Assembly (NCBI RefSeq): GCF_020379485.1 | Contig: NC_063450.1 | Span: forward strand, 27,194,137-27,258,136 | Direction: 5' to 3' | DNA from: Brassica napus | Taxonomy: Eukaryota; Streptophyta; Magnoliopsida; Brassicales; Brassicaceae | Length of the DNA stretch: 64,000 bases | Part shown: in pieces, positions 23,003 through 34,437 of the stretch | How the letters are laid out: each line of letters starts with the position of its first letter | Numbering within the stretch: the stretch's first letter is position 1 | Position numbers and translations under genes: made by a program | Notes under the pieces: generated by a model | Database searches by the model: none | What the model saw: the letters and a program-made list of their open reading frames with translations, nothing else | Told to the model about the DNA's origin: nothing

Positions 23003-24450
23003 CCTTTTAGTTCCAGACATGGTATAAATCAATTTGAGATTTCATTATCTAGGACCTTAATAACCTTATAACTTGGCGTCCCAAGCTATATGGTATGGTA
23101 CCTAGTTGTTCAGCTGGCCAGCTTTATATCTCAATGTCTGGAATGGTTTCCTTTAATAAAACTCGGATTTTATCTCATGCACCTTTCTTTCTTTCCGAGG
23201 TTGCTTAGAATTTATGGAACTTTATTTGGAACATTTATTTGGTCTATCTTATATAGACTTTGTAGCAACTTGGTTGTGTCTTTAAGACATCAAAACCGTG
23301 TGGTGCTAAGCTGGGATGACATAGTCATTCTTTCTCTCGGGTCAATGTGTCTGGCATTTTATTTTGCTATCATTGTAGCATATGGATGTCTATAAATTAT
23401 TTTCTAGTCCGAGGATCTTTGCCAAGACATTGATGGTTGATACCAGATGGTAGATACCATTCTTTATCATTCTTTATACCAGCTTATTACTTTTCTCCTT
23501 TCATTGTTGGATATTCGGATTCATAAACCTTATGTAATCCTTGTTCCTTGGTCTATAATTAGATCACCCATTTTGGCTCAAGGTTTCTTTTAAACTTATG
23601 GAGAAAGTATATTCATAATATATATCCAACATATATTCCCAATCCTCTTTATGAGATTCTAAGATCACATGATCTTAGATGGCACATATATTTGTGGTGG
23701 ATTCTTTCATAATATCTTAAGATGATATATGTCTGGACTCATGACCCGTATCAGTCTGAGGTGGGAATATCTATGATCACTTATATGGCCTGATATAATT
23801 ACTATGGCCTGATGCAGGTTCATTCTTTTATAACTCATGGTGTCCCCAAGCATATGGACTTTTAGAATTTGAACCTTATAGGTAATGGTCTTTATATCAA
23901 ATTCAACCAATATGTAATATGGTTGTGGACCATGTTTCACGGATTTTAGTATGGTCATGTATCATGGGATTTGTCCTCACTCCCCCTCATGAACATACTC
24001 AAATTCGTGGTGCTTGGGACAATAAATTCCCTTGTGCATAGATATATTGCACACACGTGAGATCTTATGGGATAACATTTGCGCCCTTTTAAATATTTGC
24101 ATCATAATCCGAATGGCTAAGTATGGTAATGTCATCTAAGTGATAAATTTCGTGGGTTAATCAAACATGATTGCCTTGGCTATTTGCCTAATATCATATT
24201 GATCACTAGATCAATAGAGAATGTAGTCTCGACCACTTAGGCGATTTTAATTTAGGTACTTTTATTCCCTTTTGTCCATTGTTGGAAACCATTTTTTCTT
24301 TCTTAATTCAATGAACCTTATAGGGTGAATATAATGCCATTTAGGCAAAGCCTTGGTCGAGCTTCTTTTCCTTTCTTTCAAAGAATGTCCAGTTGAGTTC
24401 AAGAGTATTTTATAACTGAGTCTGGATGGCAGAGCATGTCGTGCCATTTG
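21926..24450 (-). pseudogene. Decayed copia pol of element B
   Basis: At 24447-24262 the - strand reads like an integrase zinc-binding region (KWHDMLCHPDS, then NSTGHSLKERKRS). At 22207-21926 it reads like the RNase H end (VRPSYMKIMQLALLNSKTG, then IGTRRLKDLQ-stop), with frame changes. Between them, protease, integrase core and reverse transcriptase cannot be followed; stops occur every few dozen codons. The segment is about 2.5 kb, shorter than a normal pol, so deletions are likely. It aligns by eye with 1-2350 read in the other direction. Confidence 0.7.
22969..23000. repeat. (TA)n microsatellite
   Basis: About 16 uninterrupted TA units within the decayed pol of element B. Confidence 0.95.
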
Positions 24451-24704
24451 TCAAAGGCTTCTTTGAACTCTTTGGAAAAGTGAGTTGGGGTATTAATCCT
24501 CAATCATATTTATCTTGGCACAATAAAAACATATAGATATAGTTTCTTATCAAACAACAGTTTGAATAAGATAATGATGAACTCAAAGTAATTCATTTTA
24601 TTAATGAAGTCGTGTATAAAGCAAAGTATCAAAGCAATTCATGAAACATAAACTCAGGAAACATGAAAATGAGAATGTCAAAAGACAATTATATAATATG
24701 GCCT

Positions 24705-25357
24705 TCACAATGCATGTGTTGCCATATGGCGCTCAACTTCAGCTTCATCAGCTATAGGAGGCGTCATCTCATTATTCTTTAGCTCAATGTATCTTTTCTG
24801 AAGCTTATCAAATCTGTTGATGGTATATTTGATTTTCTGCTTTCTTTGTTCAGAAGCCAAAAGATATGACAAAAGGTCATTATAAGTGGTGAGCTTCTTA
24901 GCCGTGTGTAGCAACAGCACATCCTTTGGATGGAATGTGGAGTAGGTCTTATATAATAAAGAATAATGTGTTATCCTTTCACCACATAGTTCAAGACTAT
25001 AAGCAATATCCATCAGAGCAGAATTATATTTGTACACGGATTCAAAATCCTGGAATCTAAGGATCTCCCATTCATGGTTGGCCTTTTTCCACGATACCGG
25101 TTTGGACCTTTTCCTTAACTGTAACCAAAGGTCACAAGGATCCTCAACATGGAGATACAGGTCTCTTAATTCCTCAGTGAGATGATAACGAATAATCGTT
25201 ATAGCTCTATGCCTTTCACTGTCAATGATATCATTGTACTCATTGATGCATTGTCCGAGTCCTCTGGATCTCAGGGCAACAAGAGTATTCTTTACCCATT
25301 CTAGGTAATTATCTCCAGAGAGAGGGCAGAGTAATCTGAGGGTTCAAATCTCGACAT
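24705..25357 (-). pseudogene. Copia gag (UBN2-type), one 2-bp insertion
   Basis: Gag would form the virus-like particle of the element. From ATG at 25357 (MSRFEPSDYSAL) the frame is lost after about 13 codons by an extra CT in a CTCTCTCT run at about 25316-25323. In the shifted frame it continues with DNYLEWVKNTLVALRS, EELRDLYLHVEDPCDLW, KYNSALMDIAYSLELCGE, TYSTFHPKDVLLL and LLASEQRKQKIK, and ends at TGA 24705. The expected CCHC zinc knuckle after the core is absent. Apart from the 2-bp insertion the core is intact, in contrast to the dead pol. Confidence 0.8.
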
Positions 25358-27415
25358 CTGAATATTTAACGAGTAATTCAAGCACTCAAAATTCTATGTA
25401 AGCTATAGAATAAATCAATGTATATGATTTCAATAAGGCTTTCCCCCAAATCATATAATCTATTTGCTTAAGCAATCTTAGTATGAGAATGATCAATTGA
25501 TAATTGCATCTAGTAATCCTTTTAATTATAATTCAAATTGGATTGATTATATATATAGGGTATTAAGGCCCTTTAGAATTTGAATAAGGATCAATCATCA
25601 TTTTATTAAAAAAGATCAAGCAAGATGGATGAAATCAAGCAAATGCATGGATCAAGAAATAGCTGAATGCATGTTCAGAACTAAGCATTGGACTTAAACA
25701 ATCTATATGTGATTCCTAATGCATGAGGATATTTGGTTTTCAAAGATCATAAAGCAAAAACCGATTTCTTCCCCCTTTTACAGGGTAAATCAAGAAAAGA
25801 AAAGTTTATAATTTTTAGGATATGTCTAGAACAAATTCAATTAGATTTTCAATCAATCGGTTTCAAAGCTGGTTTATGTTTTCAAATTAAACAAACATGC
25901 TTAACTTTAAAAATAACCGATTTAATCTAATTAGATGCAAGCAATATGAACCAATTTAGATTTTATTTTAGATGCCCCATGATTAGAATGATCTATTATA
26001 TGTATGCATGCTCAGTTTTAATAAAACTATATGACAAGCGGATGCATGGAAATGATCAGTTCATGATATGTGTATGATCTAACAATTTACTAATCCATGT
26101 TTGATCTAATAGATGCTATCAGGTATGTATATATGATCAATATATAATTCAATCATCACAAATTCATTTTTCAAGGTTGGTTTTTAGATCAAGATAAATT
26201 TATATCATTTGTTCAAACTATAATGAACCGATTTCAAGGACGGTTTAGATTTAGATAAATTTTGACAAACAACTATGTAATCAAATGATTTCAACTTAGT
26301 ATTTATTTTAGCCTATGTCATAACTATTTAAATCAAGACTATATGTTATAATATTTTGATAAATACTACCTAGTCAAAGATATGCATTTAAAACAATCAT
26401 AAAAGTTTTAAATTTTGATCAGTTACAATATAAAACATCAATGGTCAAAGATATGCATTGATTAGGATTTATGTTTTGATATCTTTGGGTTTGACTGAAA
26501 GATTATGGCTGAAAAGATTGTGGCCAGAAAAGGTCATGGCCGGAAAAAAAAATGAAGGTCGGATTTGGATTTAGGGGTTTAGCCGATTATTGCTTAGAGT
26601 TTAGGGGATTGATAAAAATCAAGCAAAAAGGATTTAGGGAATTGATATGTATAATGGACATCAAGATACATATCCAGTTATAAAACAAACAAGGGGATTT
26701 GAGATTTTGATGTGGATAAGGGCCGATTTGGATCGGTAAGCATATCGAATGGGATTAAGATTTTGATGGCCAGCTTATTCTTCCGGCTATACAGCCGGTA
26801 ATACGGCCAAACAAAGATTATGAGTTTCAATCCTTTAGTCAATCCGGATTTAAGGCCGGATCAAAATAGGAGAAAGGGGAACCGATTTTAAGGCTTGCTA
26901 GCTAAAAGGGGTTTATGATTTTCTCTAATATCTTTTATAATTTCAAATAGTTCTTAGAAACAAGATTCATATAGATCTTAGATTATTAATAAGTTTTATA
27001 AGTTTTTAGATATTCTTAGATCTTTAGAGATTCAAATAATTTTAGAATCAAGATTCATATAGATCTTAGATTCAAGATTAATATTTGTGATAATTTTAGA
27101 TCTATAAATTTTTATAAGTTTTATGAGTCAAATAGATCTAATAATCAGGATTCAGATATGTGGTGTTCTTAGATTTTATGGATAGATTAGTTTACCTTTT
27201 AGAAAACACCAAATTGATCTGAATGGACCACCGTGAGAGAGAGCTAATCCGCGGATGAGCTGGTTGAGAGAGAGGTGGAGGAGCTGGCCGGAAAACCGTG
27301 AGAGGGATAGACTTGGCCGGCGGAGCAAGGCTGAGGGCCGGAAGAGATGGCCGGAAAAGAGATGATCGCCGGCGGATGGGATTGCTCAGGTGGAGAGAGT
27401 CTCGTGCTGATAACG
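25358..27415 (-). other. Long non-coding leader of copia element B
   Basis: About 2 kb separates the 5' LTR from gag, longer than the leader of element C (about 0.3 kb). A primer-binding-like TTATCAGCACGAG lies next to the LTR (27402-27414 on +). From 26500 to 26900 the DNA repeatedly shows GGCCGGA-type words. No reading frame of note. Confidence 0.6.
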
Positions 27416-27678
27416 TGTTAAGATTTGAGAGAAGATTTGTGAGAATGTGTTGTATATTTCTTATTGCTTACACCACTATATATAGTGGTTCATACAAGGT
27501 GGAGTCAAAGGGAGAATTGATTACAAAGATACTATACATAATGATATGGTCAAACTCGTAAAGACATAAGGTTGAATGGGTCTTCCATGTGGCTGGATGT
27601 AAACCCCCAATGGATTCTAGTCTTGAACTTGTATGGTCTAGGTTATGGATCATCCACTTCATGATTCATAACATAACA
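27416..27678 (-). repeat. 5' LTR of copia element B
   Basis: Matches the other LTR with 6 substitutions. Its outer end carries an extra TAACA (27674-27678), so it is 263 bp. Removing those 5 bases restores the flanking TGTTG duplication. Confidence 0.9.
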
Positions 27679-27683
27679 TGTTG

Positions 27684-29198
27684 TTAATTATGGCTAAATA
27701 TTCTTTTATTCGCTTCGCTATCTTAACTATTTACGTTTTTATTTCGTCTAATTGGAATGAATGATTAATGACGAAGATGAAATGACAGAGTGGAATAACT
27801 TGTGAAATTGAACAAAGCGAAACAATTGGCTAAAATAAAGACTTGTACCCAAGCTTTGATGTGTTTTATAGACTTTTAATTGAGTGAGAATCTTAATTAT
27901 GGTGTCAGTCCTCTGTTGTTCGTTGATGCCTTCTCCTTCCCTTACAGCGCATACATAGCTGAAAGGTATTTGTATTTTATAGTTCTTTTTTCATGAAATG
28001 GTTGAAAATATATAAATATTTTCAAAAGTGTAGTAAAGAAACGGTGAGTGAGTTTTTCTTAACTTCAGTAGCATGTACGTTCTGAGAAGCTTCTCGTAGA
28101 GAGGAATATTACTTATTCCCACGGTCGACTGCATCCAATATGCATGATCTGGTGTGGTCATAAATGTTGCTCATATTCAAGTAATTGAGATTTTTTTTTC
28201 TCTATATTTTATTGATCCACACAAAATGAAATTCTTATGCATTAATCCCGAAATTTAATTAACAACTCGTGATTCTGAACAACATTTATATAAAATTCTT
28301 AACGTTTAAAATAGCCAACGATAATTGTATTTTGAATGATATCATATAGAATGACCATGTGTTTAAGCAAAAAAAAAACACCTTTTCTTAAATCGACCAC
28401 TAAGTAAAACATTGAACAAAAGTCTAGGAACGAATACTACTTTTTTGAATTGGTTACTATAAGAAATTAGTTCTATAGTTGATCTTTTGGGTTTGCTTGG
28501 AAACTATCACTATACTTGTATGATTTCGCGAAGAACTGGAATTAAAACGGGTCCCAGTACATTTCTGTGATATATTCCAATGCTGGATTTGGTAGGGAAC
28601 TAAGCATTTCTCGTTATGTGATTTTTTAAAAACCAACTCTTATATTTCGAACCTTTACTTCTCCTTTCCTTCTGTTCACACACTCATGACTCAACATAAA
28701 ATGTTTGGTGGGTGAACAAACGAAAACTTCAACGCGTCCCGTCCTGGACCAAACTTAACAAAACACTTATTTCAGGTCCCCAAAATTTTGAAAAAATTTC
28801 CATGCAAATAAGTTCCTAAATTTTTTAAAAAAAATTTAGACCTCCAAACTATTAAAATCATTACTAAATGGTATCCGGCCCTGCGCGTAATGCGATTTTT
28901 TAAGAATATATTCAGTGGAGAATTTTTACAAGAGTTCTCAAAAACTATATAAAACTATAGTTTATTTTGGGTATCTCAAAATGATTTAAAGTACTTCTAA
29001 TACTGTATAAAAATATATATGTATAAAAAATGTTTCAACAAAAAAAATTCAAATATATACAGTATGTATAATATATTTGAGAAACTCTTTGTCAAAAAAA
29101 AAATATTTGAGAAACTTATCGTGAGAGAACTTGAGTGAGATTGCTCCAAAAAGATTCTTGTTAAATGGTGTGAAGGTCCAATCCAAAAGAAAGGTAAC
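27684..29198. other. Intergenic, no gene seen
   Basis: AT-rich DNA with short frames only. No element ends or long repeats were recognised. Confidence 0.5.
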
Positions 29199-29371
29199 TA
29201 AGATGTGTTTACATTTCTAATTTAGAATTTGACTGAAAACACTGACATATCTAGATTTCTGGGCATATCATGGTAAACTATATATATTAGGCTTTTGTTT
29301 TTGTGCACCAATATATTAGGCTAATGAAAATAGACATAAAATATACAATCATTATTTAGTTTAAACTCTTT

Positions 29372-30139
29372 TAGGAGGGGTTATTGGGAGTTAAATTTTG
29401 AAAAAAATTTAAAATTTAGAGATTTCATTGTTATTGGTTTATGGATTCTTAAAATCTTATTAGAATCCTTTGTTATTTGTTTGTGGACTTTTAAATTCTA
29501 TGGAAATCCTATATTATTCAAAAAGTTTAGTTTTTACTGATTTTATAATTCTATTAAACTCTTTTGTTATTGGTACATAAATTCTCTCTAGTTTTACTCA
29601 TAACACTCAACTTTACAAATATCACATATAGTCATAGGATTCTCAAAATCTATGTAACAGAAACACAAATACACAAACACAACAAGATTTTTTTTACATT
29701 TTTATTGTTAAGTCAAAGATAATTGTAAAAAGAAAACTAAAGATAAAAGAAATTATTAAAAATAACCATTTAAAAAAAATCGTTCATGAAATATAACTAT
29801 TTGATATTAAAATTAAATCATGAGAAAATTCATAGGTTGATCTTAAAAACTTTAAAACAAAAATCAAACAAGACAAATCAAAATGTCAAAATATTAAAGG
29901 ACCAAAATTTTTATTTAATTTTCAAATAGTTCTATTTTATGAAAGAATTTTTTTTTAAAAAAAAAAGAATAATAGAAAGATAAGTTTGGAAAGAAAAGTA
30001 TATATGAAAATCTATAATAATCAATGACAATTTATACAATACATTGGGTAAGAATTCATCAAATCTACTTAACTTTTAAAAATCTATTAACTCTTAAAAT
30101 TTTCAAACTACGCAGATTCTATTTTCAATAGGTCCCTAA
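29372..30139. mobile_element. Harbinger/Tourist-like MITE in copy 1
   Basis: The insert is absent from the matching place in copy 2. Its ends are roughly inverted: GAGGGGTTATTGG at the left and CAATAGGTCCC at the right. TA-rich trinucleotides (TAG/TAA) flank it, close to the TWA duplication of PIF/Harbinger elements. The interior is AT-rich without coding. Family assignment is tentative. Confidence 0.5.
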
Positions 30140-30514
30140 GTCTTAACGTAAAACGCACAACCAATTAGTGACAAATAAGTCCACGAAGCATCTTCTTTCC
30201 TTTCTAGAACCCTAAAAGCAAACCATACACTTCTCTTCTCTCTCTCTTTCTCAAAGAACCTGTCAATGTAATTAAAACAGTTTCCAATATTTTCGCCACC
30301 ATAAATAAACTCTCACCTCCACCTCTTTAATTAAGATGTGTTTACATTTCTAATTTAGAATTTGACTGAAAACACTGACATATCTAGATTTCTGGGCATA
30401 TCATGGTAAACTATATATATTAGGCTTTTGTTTTTGTGCACCAATATATTAGGCTAATGAAAATAGACATAAAATATACAATCATTATTTAGTTTAAACT
30501 CTTTAAGTCTTAAC

Positions 30515-30909
30515 CACTGTTTTTAAAACCGGACCGGAAGCAGAACCGGAAGTATTTTGGGTCACGGTTCAATATGGTTCGACCGGGTCAAACCTGGTTC
30601 AATAATATGGTTTAATATTTTTTTAGTATGTAAATATAAAAGTAATATTAGTAAACATGATGCATAGTTAAAATATAAATCAATTTTAAACATAAAATAT
30701 TATAAATATAAATTAGTTGCTTGTTTATATGGATGGTTTATAGATTTTCGATAGTTTTAGTGGTTTTTATTGGTTTAATAACTTTGAAATATAATCCGGC
30801 TATGTGGCCGGTTCATGGTCGAACCAATTACTAGACCAACCCGGCTATATAACCGGTTCATGGTCGAACCCGGTCCAACCATCGGGTCGGTCCGGTTTTA
30901 AAAACACTG
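30515..30909. mobile_element. hAT-type MITE in copy 2
   Basis: 395 bp with inverted ends CACTGTTTTTAAAACCGGAC and, inward from the right, CAGTGTTTTTAAAACCGGAC. It is flanked by a perfect 8-bp duplication GTCTTAAC (30507-30514 and 30910-30917), the hallmark of hAT insertions. Near the right side GGTTCATGGTCGAACC is repeated. No coding. Confidence 0.85.
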
Positions 30910-31252
30910 GTCTTAACGTAAAACGCACAACCAATTAGTGACAAATAAGTCCACGAAGCATCTTCTTTCCTTTCTAGAACCCTAAAAGCAAACCATACAC
31001 TTCTCTTCTCTCTCTCTTTCTCAAAGAACCTGTCAATGTAATTAAAACAGTTTCCAATATTTTCGCCACCATAAATAAACTCTCACCTCCACCTCTTTAA
31101 CTCCACCACTCCAATTGAGAAAATAATTTATTTTATAAAAATTCACCACTCCACAAATTTCATACCACGCAAAAAAAAAAAAACTCATAAACCCTAATCA
31201 ACCGCAACTTCCACCACCAACTCAAAGCTTTCATTTTCCAAATTAAAGAAGA

Positions 31253-33043
31253 ATGAGCAGAAGCAAATCCATAGTCATCAATTCCAGTTCCGAAAATAAT
31301 ATCTCCACAGTCGCTGCCGCAGCTGTAGCTATGAGACGTTCTGCTTCAAACGCAAGCCCCGTGATACATACTAATGATCTTAACAGAGAACCGCGGCGAC
31401 CGCGGTCATTTAAGTTTCCGGTATCTCCCCAACTGATACAAGGGGAAGAGATGGTCCACTTCGGACATCCGCAACACGTGCTTGTCAAAGTTGAACTGCC
31501 AGATATCTACACGTGTGCAGGGTGCAAAGAAGAAGGAGCTGGGATTAGGTACGTGTGCCAAGAGTGTGATTATCAGCTCCATGAGTTTTGTGCTTTGGCT
31601 CCTCCTCTACTTAAGTCGCATCCTTTTCATTACCAGCATCAGCTTCCCTTCTTTGCCAAGCCTGGTACGCTTCTTTTACATGTCCCCTCTTCTTCAGATG
31701 CTCTTATTTGTCGGAACTTTTTGAATAAAATCAAGAGGTAATTTTGGAAATGGCTGGACTTGGTCGGTTTTATTTTCTTCAGCATTTTTTCCGTGTTGAT
31801 GCTAATCTTATATTCGTTTTGTTTGTTTTTCAGACCAAGTACTAGATGCATGTCACTATAAAGAAATCCTGATTATTTTAGACTATTTATTAGCTACTTT
31901 ACATAGAATAATAATGCTTTGCTTTATACACGATAAATATAGGGTTAAGTGGGCATCAACATTAAGAATTAAATTTGGCTATGTTGAGCAACAAATAAGC
32001 TTTCTAAGAGGTCGTAAAGTCTTAAAAATTGCACTTTAATACAATAATTAGAACTGAATCACTAGCTAATAGTATTAATATTTGTCATTAGATATAAGAG
32101 CATCATTAACGGGGGTTCTTAGGACGGAGCTCTTAGCGGAATATAAGAACCCGACTCTTAATTTTTAACTGAAAATGCTAAGAGTCAGCTCTTAAATAAG
32201 AGATTTAAGAGCCGACTCTTAACTTTTTCAGTTAAAAGTTAAGAGTCGGGTTCTTATATTCTGCTAAGAACCATGTACTAAGAACCCTGCGTTAATGATG
32301 GTCTAACTGAACAACGTAAGGGCTAAACATCTATTTCGGTGAATGTTTTTGCTCGACATCATGCGGATTTTAACTTATAATTCTACTATAAGTATTCCAA
32401 TAACCGTATACTAATTAATAAAGATAGAATATGTCTCATGTTAGTACGTTATACTTTCGAGGATATTATATTGCTGAATAGTTTTTTTCAATGATGTATA
32501 ACAGCTAAAGGAGGAATAATGAAATCAAAATGCGACGTGTGTGGAAGATCACCTAAAGGTTACACCTATAGATGCAAAGCTTGCAGTTTCCAGATGCATC
32601 CTGGCTGCGCCATGTTATCTCCTTCCCTCTCCTCTTCCTCTCTCCATCGCCACCCTCTACAGCTCCTCCCCTCTTCCTCCCCTGCCAACACCACCGGCGG
32701 GTTCCTCTGCGGAGAGTGCAAGAGAGGTAAGCGAGCCGGGAGGGTTTACCGTTGCACCGTTTGTGATTACCACTTGCATGCCGTATGCGCCAAGGACGCC
32801 GCCGTGAACGGCCTTCGTGAGAACGGACACAAAGGGAGGGACAGGTCTCCAGCGGTTTTGGGAACGGCGGCGAGGTTAGCGTCGCAGGTTGTGATTGATT
32901 TTCTTGGTGGTATGATGGAAGGTCTAGGTGAAGGTGTTGGTGAAGCCATTTTGGACGGTGTAAGTAGAGGCGGTGGTGGTGGCGGTCGCGGTGGAGGAAA
33001 TGGAGGTGTTACTGGGGTAACTCCACGTGTCAGAGGGGGCTAA
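31253..33043 (+). CDS. DC1 (C1-type Cys/His-rich zinc-binding) protein, two exons
   Basis: Exons 31253-31664 and 32505-33043; the intron has GTACGC...TAACAG junctions and keeps the frame (Ala138 is split). The product is 316 aa. After a Ser/Ala-rich N-terminus it has three DC1/C1-like modules: His72 to Cys113 (YTCAGC...CQECDYQLHEFC), about His123 to 172 (KCDVCG...CKACSFQMHPGC), and a third with FLCGEC...CTVCDYHLHAVC. A Gly-rich tail follows (GGGGGGRGGGNGG). DC1 domains bind two zinc ions and resemble protein kinase C lipid/DAG-binding C1 domains; plant members are linked to stress and hormone responses, but no specific role can be read here. There is no signal peptide or membrane segment. The start is the first ATG after a CT-rich leader. 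Its upstream region is tandemly duplicated. Confidence 0.9.
32098..32303. mobile_element. Palindromic MITE in the DC1 intron
   Basis: 206 bp with inverted ends GAGCATCATTAACGGGGGTT and, inward from the right, GACCATCATTAACGCAGGGT. It is flanked by TAA (32095-32097 and 32304-32306), as in PIF/Harbinger elements. Much of the interior is also inverted (AAGAACCCGACTCTTAA and AGTTAAGAGTCGGGTTCTTA), so the pre-mRNA could fold into a long hairpin. Confidence 0.85.
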
Positions 33044-33350
33044 TTATGAGAACTTTGGAGATAATTAGTTAGGAGTGTTTATATGAATATGGAAATGATT
33101 GTATTTTTTTTGCTGTGTTGATTGGTAAGTACATATAGACTGGATCGAGTATTGATGTTTATTGGGTTGGGTGAGAGGGAGATATTATATTGATTAAATT
33201 TGGGGATGAAGTAATAAGAATAGGAACAATGTGTAATGTTTAATTAGTTTTGATATTAATTAAAGTAATGTTAATGTATAATGTTGTGTGCTGTTCAGTC
33301 CTTAATAATTCAGGAATTTACAAGTAAAATATTTTACGTTTACGTGCATA
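33044..33350 (+). other. 3' flank of the DC1 gene
   Basis: AT-rich trailer, probable 3' UTR. Possible polyadenylation-type words occur near 33210-33250 (AATAAGAATAGG, TAATGT). It ends at the Helitron terminus at 33351. Confidence 0.4.
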
Positions 33351-33873
33351 CTAGGTTAAGATCCGCACCTTGCGCGAAACGAATATTATATATACTATTT
33401 TTATATATTATATGTTCCTTTACATATTTATAAAATAATAAATATATATTGAATAATTAAAAAGTCAGTAACTATTACATATATAATTAAATTGATGTGA
33501 ACACATAAATAAATTACATTAATTCAAACAATCACTTTTTTCTATTTTATATGGTATATAATTAAATTTAAATGACGTTAACATATAGTGTATATTTTTA
33601 GTATTGATATATATTAAATGATGTTTTATACTCATATGATTTTCTAATCATTTGTACATTTTTATAACAAATACTTTAAATCACTGATAACAAAATCTTC
33701 ATTGTGTGATTAATAGTTTTAGTAATTCATAATTTTTTAAAAAGTTCAAGGCTAAGTTTAAAATTTAAATATTAAGTTGTTAATATTTGTTCAATAGCTT
33801 TTACCAAAAATATGTTTTCAAAGAAAATTTCAAAATAAAAATATTTATATATTTTATATGGTATATCATTTAA

Positions 33874-33908
<35 letters not shown>

Positions 33909-34437
33909 ATACACTTAATATTTATTAAATGAAATTTCTTACTTATATCATTTTGTAATCATTTGTATTTTATCATAACAAAAAAAATTAAACCATGAAT
34001 CACAAAAATTTGAAGGTGAAACTTTTAACAGTTTTAGTAATCTATATTCGTTTTGAAAAAAAATCTAAATATAACATATACAGAAAAATATAAATTTTTA
34101 TTATATGGTTAATGTAGTTGTTTAATTTATTTTATTAATTTAAAATTAAACAAATATGATAGAGAATAGACTAATTTTTTATCAAATATTTATTATTCAA
34201 AATCATTAATTTTCATATATATGCTTTAGCTACATTAGGCAATTCCGTAATTTTTATTTAAGGAAAGAATGAAAAACATTAATAATAAATTTATGGTTAG
34301 TTTAATAAAAAGCTTATTATATATTTAAATGAACCAACCTAATTCTCTAAAGATTCTAAGACTCATTGTAGTGATGACACATGACTATTTCAAACGTTGT
34401 AATGCTTATCTTTTAATATATAGGGGATGCTTAATTG
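33351..34437 (-). mobile_element. Helitron H5, short non-autonomous
   Basis: On the - strand the 5' end is TCCCCTATATATTAAAAGAT preceded by A, and the 3' end is GTGCGGATCTTAACCTAG followed by T. Insertion between A and T with a CTAG terminus is the Helitron signature. The 1.09-kb interior is AT-rich with a (TA)n run at about 33879-33904 and no coding. The subterminal hairpin (GCGCAAGGTGCG) is weak. Confidence 0.7.

Larger units (their letters stand above)
21513..27678 (-). mobile_element. Copia element B, complete LTR to LTR
   Basis: Two LTRs (21513-21770 and 27416-27678) and a perfect 5-bp target duplication TGTTG (21508-21512 and 27679-27683) define the element. On the - strand the order is 5' LTR, a primer-binding-like TTATCAGCACGAG, a leader of about 2 kb, gag (25357-24705), decayed integrase (about 24450-24260), decayed pol, an RNase H tail (22207-21926), polypurine CCAAGGGGGAG, and the 3' LTR. 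The LTRs differ by 6 substitutions over 258 bp by hand count, so insertion is recent. Yet pol has no usable frame. Confidence 0.92.
29199..31100. repeat. Tandem duplication of the DC1 gene upstream region
   Basis: Copy 1 (29199-30330) and copy 2 (30332-31100) share two blocks that I read as identical: 173 bp (29199-29371 = 30332-30504) and 191 bp (30140-30330 = 30910-31100). Between the blocks, copy 1 has a 768-bp insert and copy 2 a 395-bp hAT MITE. The second block ends about 150 bp before the DC1 start codon and holds a CT-rich leader, so the duplicated DNA probably includes promoter and 5' UTR. Confidence 0.85.

Noticed and set aside
22101..23395. Series of hydrophobic open frames on +
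   Set aside because: They are the antisense of decayed copia pol of element B; no domain and no conservation expected.
24262..24447. Separate small - gene of 61 codons
   Set aside because: The text matches the integrase zinc-binding part of copia pol and belongs to element B.
28740..28900. GC-richer patch CGTCCCGTCCTGGACC...GGCCCTGCGCG that could be a transposon end
   Set aside because: No inverted partner or target duplication could be found by eye.
32506..32520. AAAGGAGGAATAATG looks like a perfect bacterial ribosome-binding site and start
   Set aside because: This is the start of DC1 exon 2 just after an AG acceptor in a plant genome; the frame continues from exon 1.
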